Of a stretch of DNA of 64,000 nt, positions 51,373 through 59,021 are shown in pieces. The notes under the pieces are model-generated. The model searched no databases, was not told the DNA's origin, and worked only from the letters and a program-made list of their open reading frames with translations. Position 1 is the first letter of the stretch, and every line of letters begins with the position of its first letter. The translations under genes were made by a program, and so were the position numbers. Source of the stretch: Shewanella amazonensis SB2B (lineage in GTDB: Bacteria > Pseudomonadota > Gammaproteobacteria > Enterobacterales > Shewanellaceae); contig NC_008700.1 of NCBI RefSeq assembly GCF_000015245.1, forward strand, positions 1,494,001 through 1,558,000. Direction: 5' to 3'.

Positions 51373-51777
51373 ATGGCTCGTAAAAAGCATTCCAGCGTAG
51401 ACGAGGAAGCTCAAATCGACATGACCCCGATGCTCGACATCGTGTTCATCATGCTGATCTTCTTCATCGTAACTACTTCGTTCGTGAAGCCATCTGGTTT
51501 GGACTACAACAAGCCTCCGGCAGCACAAGCGACTAAAAAGCCTTCAGCAAACATCTTTATCGGTGTGAGCAAGACTGGCGTCATCATGATGGAAAACCGT
51601 CAGGTTGACATCGAGCGTGTGACTGCAAACGTTGAGCGTATGTTGGCAGAAGCACCAGAAGCCTCTGTTCTGATCCAGGCAGACAAAGAAGCCCAACACG
51701 GCATCGTTGTTAAAGTTCTGGACCAGGTGAAGGCTGCCGGTATAGACAAGATCGCAGTATCTGCGGGGAACGACTAA
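51373..51777 (+). CDS. exbD: ExbD-type proton channel subunit
   Basis: 134-residue protein with a single membrane helix (about 22-42) and a periplasmic domain. Asp22 in the helix (MTPMLDIVFIMLIFFIV) corresponds to the proton-carrying Asp25 of E. coli ExbD. Good ribosome site (AGAGAG). tonB starts 2 bp after the stop. Confidence 0.95.
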   Translation: MARKKHSSVDEEAQIDMTPMLDIVFIMLIFFIVTTSFVKPSGLDYNKPPAAQATKKPSANIFIGVSKTGVIMMENRQVDIERVTANVERMLAEAPEASVLIQADKEAQHGIVVKVLDQVKAAGIDKIAVSAGND

Positions 51778-51779
51778 TT

Positions 51780-52400
51780 ATGTTGAGAGCACTAGTATCT
51801 ATCATTATTGGTGCTTTGGTGACATTTGGTTTGTTCTGGTTCATGGCTGCCTTGGTGGGGGGCGGTGCTCAACGCGCCGATACCTCCTCCGAAACCCCGG
51901 TGATTGAAATCACCATGGACAGGCAGGATGCGAAAGCGCAGAACAAACCAAGGGTGGTCCCAAAGCCGCCCCCACCACCAGAGCAACCGCCCAAGCCGGA
52001 TACAACGCCACCAGACACATCGAGTAATATCGATACTGGCCTGACCTTTAACATGGGTGGGCTTGAGTCAGGCGGTGCCAGCACAGGGCTTAAATTGGGT
52101 AACATGATGACACGTGACGGTGATGCAACACCTATCGTGCGGATTGAACCCCAATACCCGATTGCTGCGGCTCGCGACGGTAAGGAAGGTTGGGTACAAC
52201 TGCGCTTCACCATCAACGAGATTGGTGGTGTGGATGACGTAGAAGTTATCGCTGCAGAGCCCAAGCGCGTATTCGATAAAGAAGCGATTCGTGCACTGAA
52301 AAAGTGGAAGTACAAGCCTAAAGTTGTTGATGGCCAAGCCCAGAAGCAGCCCGGCATGACTGTACAACTGGACTTTAAACTGGATAAAGGAGGCAAATAA
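51780..52400 (+). CDS. tonB: TonB-type energy transducer
   Basis: 206-residue TonB2-like protein. One N-terminal membrane anchor (about 4-26), a short Pro-rich linker (KPPPPPEQPPKPDTTPPD, about 61-78) and the C-terminal TonB domain (about 115-200; RIEPQYPIAAARDGKEGWVQLRF, KKWKYKP) that grips receptor TonB boxes. The Pro-rich part is much shorter than in E. coli TonB1. Confidence 0.95.
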   Translation: MLRALVSIIIGALVTFGLFWFMAALVGGGAQRADTSSETPVIEITMDRQDAKAQNKPRVVPKPPPPPEQPPKPDTTPPDTSSNIDTGLTFNMGGLESGGASTGLKLGNMMTRDGDATPIVRIEPQYPIAAARDGKEGWVQLRFTINEIGGVDDVEVIAAEPKRVFDKEAIRALKKWKYKPKVVDGQAQKQPGMTVQLDFKLDKGGK

Positions 52401-52402
52401 GG

Positions 52403-53653
52403 ATGCGTCAAGTTAAACTTGCCAGCGCTTTGCTGCTGTCCTTGACTGCCGGTGCCCTGGTCATGCCAGTGGCACAGGCCGCCGAAAAATGTCCGATGGA
52501 AAAGCGTCAGTCACGTGCGGTTGGCGAGACGGTAGGTAAGAAGGTCCAAAAGTCCTTTGAAGCTTACACCAATGGCCAAGTCGACGAGGCGATCGCCATT
52601 TTGCTTGAAGCCAATGCCAAAGGCGACTTCGACAAGGCGTATGTTGCCCGCATGCTGGGTAACTTCTATGCCGAGAAAGGCAAAATGGATACAGCCATCA
52701 AGTACATGAAACAGGCCGTTGAGGCTGATGTACTGGGCGGTACTGACCATGCGGCTTCCATGAAGTTGTACGCCGATCTGCTCATCCAGGAGAAGAAGTG
52801 GAAAGAGGCAATCGCCGTTTACTATAAGTGGATGGACTTTGCCTGTAAGACTGATGATCCTGTGGTTTATCGTCGTATCGGTATTGCCTACAGCGAACTC
52901 AAGCAGTGGGATAAGGTATTGGAAGTGGCAGACCAAGGTCTGTCGCACGCCAAGGAGCCGGACAAAAACCTGTACCAGATGAAGCTGACTGCTTACTTCG
53001 AGAAGAAGCAGTACAAGAACGCTGTCAAGGTACTGGAAACCATGGTTCCCCTGTTCCAGGACGACAAGCGTTTGTGGATCCAGCTGGCACAGTTCTACCT
53101 GCTGACCGAAGACTTCCCCCGCTCATTGCAGACTTATGACCTGAGTTACCGCAATGGCTTCCTGAAGGAAGATGCAGGCAGTTTGGTCCGCTACTCTCAG
53201 CTGTTGGCGAGCCAGGGCTCTCCTTATCGTGCCGCCACCATCATGGAGAAATTCATGAAGGCAGGTGTGATTGAGTCCAACGCCAAGCACTACGAGCAGC
53301 TCGCAGGCTTTTTCCAGAACTCCAAAGAGATCGAAAAAGCAGCTGAATACTACGGTAAAGCGGCAGAAGAAAAGAAAGACGGTAAGCTGTTCCTCAAGCA
53401 GGGACGCATGTTGGCACTGGCTGAGAAATATTCTGCAGCCGTTCCAGCTCTGGAGAAATCTCTGGATGCCGGCATTCCCAACCCAGGCGAAGCGCACTTT
53501 GAGCTGGCGTTGATTCATCTGCAACTGAAACAGTATAAGTCTGCTTACTCACGGGCTAAGCTGGCCGCTCAGGACAAGAAAACTGAGCGCAGTGCCAAGA
53601 GCTACATCTCTTATATTCAAGAGAAAGCACGCATCAACAACGTGACGCTCTAA
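52403..53653 (+). CDS. Exported TPR protein of the TonB operon
   Basis: 416 residues: signal peptide (about 1-27, AQA/AEK) followed by helical TPR repeats along the whole mature part (for example VYRRIGIAYSELKQWDKVLEVADQGLSHA; AAEYYGKAAEEKKDGKLFLKQGRMLALAEKY). A periplasmic TPR protein at the end of TonB2 clusters is a known arrangement in Vibrio and Shewanella; its exact role is not settled. It starts 2 bp after tonB and ends at a strong terminator. Confidence 0.88.
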   Translation: MRQVKLASALLLSLTAGALVMPVAQAAEKCPMEKRQSRAVGETVGKKVQKSFEAYTNGQVDEAIAILLEANAKGDFDKAYVARMLGNFYAEKGKMDTAIKYMKQAVEADVLGGTDHAASMKLYADLLIQEKKWKEAIAVYYKWMDFACKTDDPVVYRRIGIAYSELKQWDKVLEVADQGLSHAKEPDKNLYQMKLTAYFEKKQYKNAVKVLETMVPLFQDDKRLWIQLAQFYLLTEDFPRSLQTYDLSYRNGFLKEDAGSLVRYSQLLASQGSPYRAATIMEKFMKAGVIESNAKHYEQLAGFFQNSKEIEKAAEYYGKAAEEKKDGKLFLKQGRMLALAEKYSAAVPALEKSLDAGIPNPGEAHFELALIHLQLKQYKSAYSRAKLAAQDKKTERSAKSYISYIQEKARINNVTL

Positions 53654-53669
53654 CACTTATAAGCAATCG

Positions 53670-53697
53670 AAAAAGCCACCTTAGGGTGGCTTTTTTT
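53670..53697. terminator. Terminator after the TonB operon (both directions)
   Basis: AGCCACC-TTAG-GGTGGCT with A-run before and seven T after. The convergent gene on the minus strand ends at 53696, within it. Confidence 0.9.
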
Positions 53698-54205
53698 ATT
53701 GCAGGTTTCCCACGACACTGTGTTTGTCTCTTTCCTGCGTCAAGGTTTGGGCCATGGCTTCGGTATTGATAAATAGCTTTTCTATGCGTTTATCCCTGTT
53801 AGGCGAACAGATGCAGGCGGCAAGCTTGTAGTTCATCTGGATACTCGGGTCTTTATCGAACCCTTTAATAAAGCCCTGGATGTTTTCTTCAATGCGGTTT
53901 GCCACTACAGCCGTGCCCTCTATATCGATATTGAAAAGCCCCAAGGCAAAACATTCATTACTCATACGGGCAATTAAGTCGCTTGAGCGCAGTAAAGCCT
54001 TCTCCAATTCTTTGCTGAACAGCTCCATCAGACCTGGGTGTTTTCTTGTTTCACGAATGTTGGGGTATAGATACAATAGGGCCAGACTTTGATTGTCGCG
54101 GATATGTCTGTGCCATTCCCGGTTAAAGACTTCCATAAAGTAGGTTTGATTGTAAACGCCCGTTTCTGGATCCCTGAATCCGGAATTTCTAAATGAATAA
54201 ATCAT
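53696..54205 (-). CDS. Degenerate GGDEF-domain protein
   Basis: 169 residues, one domain. The fold start DPETGVYNQTYFMEVFNREWHRH and strand SLALLYLYPN match diguanylate cyclases (DxLTGLxNR, hydrophobic strand), but the signature loop GGDEF is replaced by MSNEC in LIARMSNECFALGLF. It should therefore not make c-di-GMP; it may be a binding or regulatory relic. No signal or sensor domain. AGGAG 8 nt before the ATG shows it is translated. Confidence 0.75.
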   Translation of the reverse strand: MIYSFRNSGFRDPETGVYNQTYFMEVFNREWHRHIRDNQSLALLYLYPNIRETRKHPGLMELFSKELEKALLRSSDLIARMSNECFALGLFNIDIEGTAVVANRIEENIQGFIKGFDKDPSIQMNYKLAACICSPNRDKRIEKLFINTEAMAQTLTQERDKHSVVGNLQ

Positions 54206-54283
54206 AAGGCGAACTCCTGCGTTAACTTAATTATCAGTATAGAAAACATCGCAGGTTACATCGTCATAGGGAGATGAAAGACT

Positions 54284-56113
54284 ATGCAAAAAACGTTGTT
54301 GGCAATGGTAGTGGCTTCGGTATTCGCGCTGTCGGGATGTTCACAGGAAAATACGGCCGCAGTCTCAGGCACAAACGTTGATGCACAGGGCCGCGCTGCA
54401 GTCGCCTCGGAGGAAACAGCGCAGAGTCGCTATTTAGCCATGGTAGACAGCTACTTTAAGGATTTCCTTAAACTCGAACCGATTTATGCCACTTTTTTTG
54501 GAGTAAATGATTATAACGCCGAGTTTGGTGGCGATCTGTCCGACGAATACCTCAAAGCCCGCCACGACTATAATACCCGCTATCTGGCACAGGCGAGGAA
54601 GATAGATAAGTCAGCGTTACCCGCGGATTTGCAGCTCTCCTATGACTTATTTGTTTACGATCGCAACATGGCCTTGGTCGATGAGACTTTTCCGGCTCGT
54701 TTCCTGCCCATGAATCAGTTTTACAGTACAGTTATCACCATGATCCAGCTCGGCAGCGGTGAGGCTGCGCAGCCATTTGTGACCAAACAGGATTACCTGA
54801 ACTGGGAGTCAAGGGTAGATGGCTTTATTGCCTGGCTTGAAAGGGCCCAGGCGCGCATGAATGAAGGTATGGCCAGCAAGGTAGTTCTGCCAAGAATATT
54901 GGTAGAACGCATGATCCCGCAGTTCACAGCCCAGCAGGTCACAGATGTCAAAGACAGTATTTTTTATGCCCCGGTAAAGTCCCTGCCGGAGACGTTCAGC
55001 GAGCAGGATAGAGCGGAAATCGAAGCGCGTTATCAGGCAATGATTGCCCAGCGTCTGCTGCCTGCATTGGCGAAAATGGAAGACTTCCTGAAAGACACTT
55101 ATCTGCCTGCGGCCCGCGCGACAGACGGTTGGTCAGGGCTGCCTAACGGTAAGGCCTGGTATCAGCATCTGGCCAATCTGCATACCACTACCGGCAAGTC
55201 GGTTGATGAAATTCATGAGACTGGTCTTAACGAAGTCGCCCGTATTTTGTCCGAAATGGACAAGGTTCGGCAGCAGGTCGGCTTCGAAGGCGGCCTTAAA
55301 GCCTTTTTTGCTTCGCTTTCCAGCGAGCCTCAGTACTTCTTCACTGAGCGGCAGGAACTGATTGACGGCTATATGGCGCTTAAAGACACAATCAATCAGG
55401 TGCTGCCTCAGTATTTTAACGTGATGCCCAAGGCAGATTACGTCGTCAAACCCGTTGAGTCTTTCCGTGAGCAGTCGGCCGCGGGAGCCTCTTATGAATC
55501 TCCAGCGGTGGATGGCAGTCGTCCTGGGGTATTCTACATCAACACCTATAACCTTAAGGCTCAGCCAAAGTGGGGAATGACCACACTGTCACTTCACGAG
55601 GCGGCGCCGGGCCACCATTTCCAGATTGCCATTAAGCAAGAGCTGACTGGCGTACCCGAGTTCCAGCGCTTCAGTGGCTATACCGCATTTGAAGAAGGTT
55701 GGGCGCTGTATGCCGAGTATTTGGGCATCGAGATGGGGCTTTTCAGCGACCCTTATCAATACTTTGGTAAGCTCTCGGATGAGATGCTGCGTGCGATGCG
55801 CCTGGTGGTGGATACAGGTTTACATGCCAAGGGCTGGAGCCGCGAGCAGGCCATTCAGTATATGAAAGACAATTCGCCGATGGCCGAATCTGACATCATC
55901 GCCGAAGTAGAACGTTATATGGCCATCCCCGGTCAGGCGCTGTCCTATAAGGTCGGTCAGCTTAAGATCCTGGAACTGAGGGCTGATGCTGAAAAGCGCT
56001 TGGGAGATAAGTTCAGTCTGCCTGCTTTCCACGACCAGATCCTGACGTCGGGATCGTTGCCAATGGCTGTGATGGAGCAAAAGGTCGACCGTTGGGTTAA
56101 AAGCCAGCTGTAA
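54284..56113 (+). CDS. DUF885 lipoprotein, metallopeptidase-like
   Basis: 609 residues. Signal peptide with lipobox LSGC (Cys19), then a DUF885 domain over the whole length. A zinc-peptidase-like motif is present: HEAAPGHHF at 438-446 with a downstream Glu in GYTAFEEGWALYAE about 25 residues on, as in the M32-like gluzincins related to this family. Likely a membrane-anchored periplasmic peptidase; no substrate can be named. Monocistronic, divergent from the degenerate GGDEF gene. Confidence 0.87.
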   Translation: MQKTLLAMVVASVFALSGCSQENTAAVSGTNVDAQGRAAVASEETAQSRYLAMVDSYFKDFLKLEPIYATFFGVNDYNAEFGGDLSDEYLKARHDYNTRYLAQARKIDKSALPADLQLSYDLFVYDRNMALVDETFPARFLPMNQFYSTVITMIQLGSGEAAQPFVTKQDYLNWESRVDGFIAWLERAQARMNEGMASKVVLPRILVERMIPQFTAQQVTDVKDSIFYAPVKSLPETFSEQDRAEIEARYQAMIAQRLLPALAKMEDFLKDTYLPAARATDGWSGLPNGKAWYQHLANLHTTTGKSVDEIHETGLNEVARILSEMDKVRQQVGFEGGLKAFFASLSSEPQYFFTERQELIDGYMALKDTINQVLPQYFNVMPKADYVVKPVESFREQSAAGASYESPAVDGSRPGVFYINTYNLKAQPKWGMTTLSLHEAAPGHHFQIAIKQELTGVPEFQRFSGYTAFEEGWALYAEYLGIEMGLFSDPYQYFGKLSDEMLRAMRLVVDTGLHAKGWSREQAIQYMKDNSPMAESDIIAEVERYMAIPGQALSYKVGQLKILELRADAEKRLGDKFSLPAFHDQILTSGSLPMAVMEQKVDRWVKSQL

Positions 56114-56237
56114 GGAAAATCTTAAGCCCGGCTGTTAATTCGTACGCAAGTCCCTATACTGGAATTCCTGCCGAGGTTAGCAGGCCATAGGTTGTAAAAA
56201 CGCCGGGCTTTGACCCGATAATGACAAGGAGCACTTT

Positions 56238-56516
56238 ATGGTTCGTGCAACCGCCAGACATCTTCTGGTTAGCTCGCAAGAACAATGCGAAGTACTGAAA
56301 AAGCTCATCGAAGGTGGTGCCGATTTTGCCGACATCGCCAGAGAGCATTCTGCCTGTCCTTCAGGGAGCCAGGGTGGCGAGTTGGGCTCTTTTGGGCCGG
56401 GGATGATGGTGCGGGAATTTGATGAAGTGGTGTTTTCTGCCCCGCTGCATGTGGTGCAGGGGCCGGTAAAAACCCAGTTCGGCTATCACCTGTTGGAAGT
56501 GACCAGCCGGGGATGA
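56238..56516 (+). CDS. ppiC: Parvulin-type peptidyl-prolyl isomerase C
   Basis: 92-residue single-domain cytoplasmic parvulin (E. coli PpiC 93). Motifs: ARHLLVSSQEQC, GGELGSFGPGMMVREFDEVVFS and TQFGYHLLEV. No signal peptide. AAGGAG lies 9 nt before the ATG. Followed by a terminator. Confidence 0.95.
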   Translation: MVRATARHLLVSSQEQCEVLKKLIEGGADFADIAREHSACPSGSQGGELGSFGPGMMVREFDEVVFSAPLHVVQGPVKTQFGYHLLEVTSRG

Positions 56517-56524
56517 TAGATTAA

Positions 56525-56555
56525 AAAGCGGCTGCCTCGGCAGCCGTTTTCTTTT
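56525..56555 (+). terminator. Intrinsic terminator after ppiC
   Basis: CGGCTGCC-TC-GGCAGCCG with A-run before and TTTTCTTTT after. Confidence 0.9.
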
Positions 56556-56642
56556 GCTCATTTTTTTCGTTCATATTTGGGTTCGGCCATTGTTGCCCGT
56601 TAGTTTGCCCCGCATTTTTGTGCGTAACAGGAAGGATACCCC

Positions 56643-57185
56643 GTGCATATTGAGCTCTTTACCGACCGCCTGAAACTCAGTACCCTCGTCCCCAACGACA
56701 AGGCCAATTTTGTGGCCATGCAAACCGATGTTGGTGTAAACCGATATGTGCGGGTGTGTGAGAGCCTGCCCCAGGTGGAAGCTAAGTTTGAAGCCCGCTT
56801 GGTGCCCTGGGAGTTCGAGAGCGGCGAATGGCTCACCCTGGTGATTGAAACCCTTGAAGGCGACTTTGTTGGCTACACAGGATTTCATCAGGACTGCGCA
56901 CTGTCTCGGCGCGCCGAAGTGGGCTATATGCTGAGTCCGGCGATGTCCGGCAGGGGTTTTGCCACCGAGGCTACCCGTGCCGTGATCGATTGGGGCGCTC
57001 ATCTTTTTGATATACATAAGTTTGTCGCCTGGTGCAGTGAGCAAAACCTCGGTTCTCGCGCCGTGCTTGAGCGACTTGGATTTCAGCTTGAAGGTGTGCT
57101 CAAAAGCCACAGCCTTATCGGGGATGAATGGCACAACGACTGTGTTTATGGCCTGCTGGCCGATGAGCGGGGCGATGTAAATTAA
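56643..57185 (+). CDS. GNAT-family N-acetyltransferase (RimJ/RimL type)
   Basis: 180 residues. Typical start for the RimJ/RimL/ribosomal-Nalpha-acetyltransferase group (ELFTDRLKLSTL), acetyl-CoA-binding AEVGYMLSPAMSGRGFATEATRAVIDWG, and the C-terminal NLGSRAVLERLGFQLEGVLKSH. Start is GTG at 56643 with AGGAAGG 7 nt upstream. The substrate may be a protein N-terminus or a small amine. Confidence 0.9.
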   Translation: MHIELFTDRLKLSTLVPNDKANFVAMQTDVGVNRYVRVCESLPQVEAKFEARLVPWEFESGEWLTLVIETLEGDFVGYTGFHQDCALSRRAEVGYMLSPAMSGRGFATEATRAVIDWGAHLFDIHKFVAWCSEQNLGSRAVLERLGFQLEGVLKSHSLIGDEWHNDCVYGLLADERGDVN

Positions 57186-57218
57186 CCGCAACTTCACGCT
57201 ACGCGCAGCGGTTATGTG

Positions 57219-57239
57219 TATAATGCAGCGGTTTATAAT
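57219..57239 (+). promoter_or_regulatory. Promoter region of the YbcJ-like gene
   Basis: Two TATAAT hexamers in a row (57219-57224 and 57234-57239), each without a strong -35. They lie just before the TTG start at 57255 and show that the open frame from 57216 is not all coding. Confidence 0.4.
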
Positions 57240-57254
57240 CAGTGGAGAGCGGCA

Positions 57255-57485
57255 TTGAGCGGTTCAGCATCCAGCCTCACCCTGCATGCGGGTGAAGACT
57301 ATATCGAGCTTTATAAAGTACTTAAAGTAGAGGGCATGACCGGGGACGGCGCCGAAGCCAAGCGTGTAATTGCCGAAGGCATGGTGTTGGTGAACGGTGA
57401 AGTGGAAACCCGCAAGCGTAAGAAACTGGTTGCCGGTGACTCGGTCACCTTCAATGGCGAAACCGTCCAGATCCTGGCGGGCTAA
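57255..57485 (+). CDS. YbcJ-like S4-domain RNA-binding protein
   Basis: 76 residues covering one S4 RNA-binding domain: EDYIELYKVLKVEGMTGDGAEAKRVIAEGMVLVNGEVETRKRKKL, close to E. coli YbcJ (70 residues). Start is TTG at 57255 with GGAGAG 6 nt upstream; a GTG at 57216 lies within the promoter and is unlikely. The rraB gene follows after 11 bp, probably cotranscribed. Confidence 0.85.
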   Translation: MSGSASSLTLHAGEDYIELYKVLKVEGMTGDGAEAKRVIAEGMVLVNGEVETRKRKKLVAGDSVTFNGETVQILAG

Positions 57486-57496
57486 GGAGACAGATA

Positions 57497-57898
57497 ATGC
57501 ATTTTCCAGAAGATGATAACGGCCAGATGCTCAAAGCAATGCACGAGTCCGGGATTGACTTGACCAAGCCACTGGATGTGGACTTTTTCCTGGTATTCGA
57601 CGACAGACGCGATGCCGAGTCAGCGCTTGAAGATTTGACCGCTCAGGCAACCGAAGGTGAAGTGGAGCTCAATTTTAATGAAGAGCTCGACAAGTGGGAG
57701 CTGATTGTGTGCATCAATATGCTGCCAGAGTACGATGCCCTCGTGGCCAAAGAAATCGAACTCAATACCTTTGCTGGCCAGTTTGATGGTCAGAGTGATG
57801 GCTGGGGCGTTATGCAGCATCAGGAAGGCGATGATGAGTTTATGGACGACGAAGATGATGACCATGAGCATCACTGTGGTCCGGGTTGTAATCACTGA
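57497..57898 (+). CDS. rraB: Regulator of ribonuclease E activity B (RraB)
   Basis: 133-residue acidic protein (E. coli RraB 138) that binds RNase E and changes its activity on some mRNAs. The pattern DFFLVFDDRRDAESALEDL and DGWGVMQHQEGDDEFMDDEDD matches the family. Unlike E. coli, the C-terminus ends in a His/Cys cluster (HEHHCGPGCNH) that looks like a metal-binding tail. Good ribosome site (AAGGAG) and a terminator after. Confidence 0.88.
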   Translation: MHFPEDDNGQMLKAMHESGIDLTKPLDVDFFLVFDDRRDAESALEDLTAQATEGEVELNFNEELDKWELIVCINMLPEYDALVAKEIELNTFAGQFDGQSDGWGVMQHQEGDDEFMDDEDDDHEHHCGPGCNH

Positions 57899-57917
57899 TA
57901 TTCAGTCGTTTATCATT

Positions 57918-57943
57918 AAAACCACCGCTTGCGGTGGTTTTTT
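57918..57943 (+). terminator. Intrinsic terminator after rraB
   Basis: AAAACCACCGC-TT-GCGGTGGTTTTTT. Confidence 0.9.
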
Positions 57944-57959
57944 ATTAGGTTAAATGACA

Positions 57960-58120
57960 ACAGGACATAGTGGTCATTCTGGAGTATGGCGCCTCGAGCG
58001 GTTCAGCGGGCGTTTGGTGCTAACGTTAATGGACGATATGAACCTTCGCTGAGCCTTTCCTTTTGCTGACAAAAGGCGTTAAATGCCACAGCCCCGTCTT
58101 ATCTGATGGGGCTATTTTTA
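57960..58120 (+). ncRNA. Possible small RNA ending in an intrinsic terminator
   Basis: Between rraB and the TSUP gene a terminator-like hairpin (AGCCCC 58090-58095, GGGGCT 58108-58113, then ATTTTTA) has no gene in front of it, since rraB already has its own terminator. A second perfect hairpin (CCTTTTG-CTGA-CAAAAGG, 58059-58076) lies just upstream. No clear promoter was found, so the start is a guess. Confidence 0.3.
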
Positions 58121-58139
58121 CCGCCTTTTGATTTAGCCG

Positions 58140-58922
58140 ATGGATGTATTCATGGACTTTGCCTTTTCGATTGAACTTGCCGCGCTGCTCTTCTTCGTGG
58201 CCATGTTGGCCGGATTTATTGATGCCATCGCCGGAGGCGGTGGCCTGCTGACCATTCCTGCGCTGATGTGGGCCGGTCTTTCACCCGCTGCGGCACTGGC
58301 CACCAATAAGCTGCAGGCGTGTGGCGGCAGTTTTTTTGCCAGCCTCTATTTTGTGCGTAAAAAAATGGTGGATTTGGCCAGCATCAAGCTCGATATTTTC
58401 TGTGCCTTTGTGGGCGCAGCGATCGGCACCATTGCGGTGCAACTGATTGATGCGAGCATGCTTAAAACTCTGCTGCCTTTTTTGATGCTGGCTATTGGCG
58501 GGTATTTTCTGTTTTCCAAAAAAGTCAGTGAAGATGACAGGCACAGGGTGTTAACCCCCACCTTGTTTGCGTTTAGCGCAGCACTCGGCATTGGTTTTTA
58601 CGACGGTTTCTTTGGTCCGGGAACCGGTAGCTTTTTCGCGCTGGCCTTTGTGAGCCTGGCCGGATTTGGGCTTGCCAAGGCCACGGCCCATGCCAAGGTA
58701 CTTAACTTTGCCACCAATATCTCATCGCTGATCTTCTTTGCCCTCGGTGGCAAGGTGGTGTGGATGTTGGGCGGCTTGATGTTGCTTGGCCAGGCCATGG
58801 GTGCAACCCTGGGCTCGCGTTTGGTGGTCAACAAGGGCACGGCCATTATCAAGCCTCTGGTGGTGCTGATGTCGGTGGTGATGAGCACCAAGCTACTTGG
58901 CGATCAGTTTCAGTGGTGGTGA
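58140..58922 (+). CDS. TSUP (TauE/SafE) family membrane transporter
   Basis: 260-residue inner-membrane protein with about eight hydrophobic segments. GFIDAIAGGGGLLTIPALMWAG near 25 and YDGFFGPGTGSFFALAF near 158 are the two half-repeat motifs. It is a paralogue of the gene at 36708-37481, with similar length and motif spacing. The start could be the ATG at 58140 or 58152; neither has a good ribosome site. Anion substrate unknown. Confidence 0.88.
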   Translation: MDVFMDFAFSIELAALLFFVAMLAGFIDAIAGGGGLLTIPALMWAGLSPAAALATNKLQACGGSFFASLYFVRKKMVDLASIKLDIFCAFVGAAIGTIAVQLIDASMLKTLLPFLMLAIGGYFLFSKKVSEDDRHRVLTPTLFAFSAALGIGFYDGFFGPGTGSFFALAFVSLAGFGLAKATAHAKVLNFATNISSLIFFALGGKVVWMLGGLMLLGQAMGATLGSRLVVNKGTAIIKPLVVLMSVVMSTKLLGDQFQWW

Positions 58923-59021
58923 TTGGCTGAGCGCCCGGTGCTGTGGAGGTGGTTTGCGCCTTCACAGCGTCTTTGATATCCCCTAGTATGAGTCTCAATT
59001 TTAAAGCAAAAAGGCTTTTGC

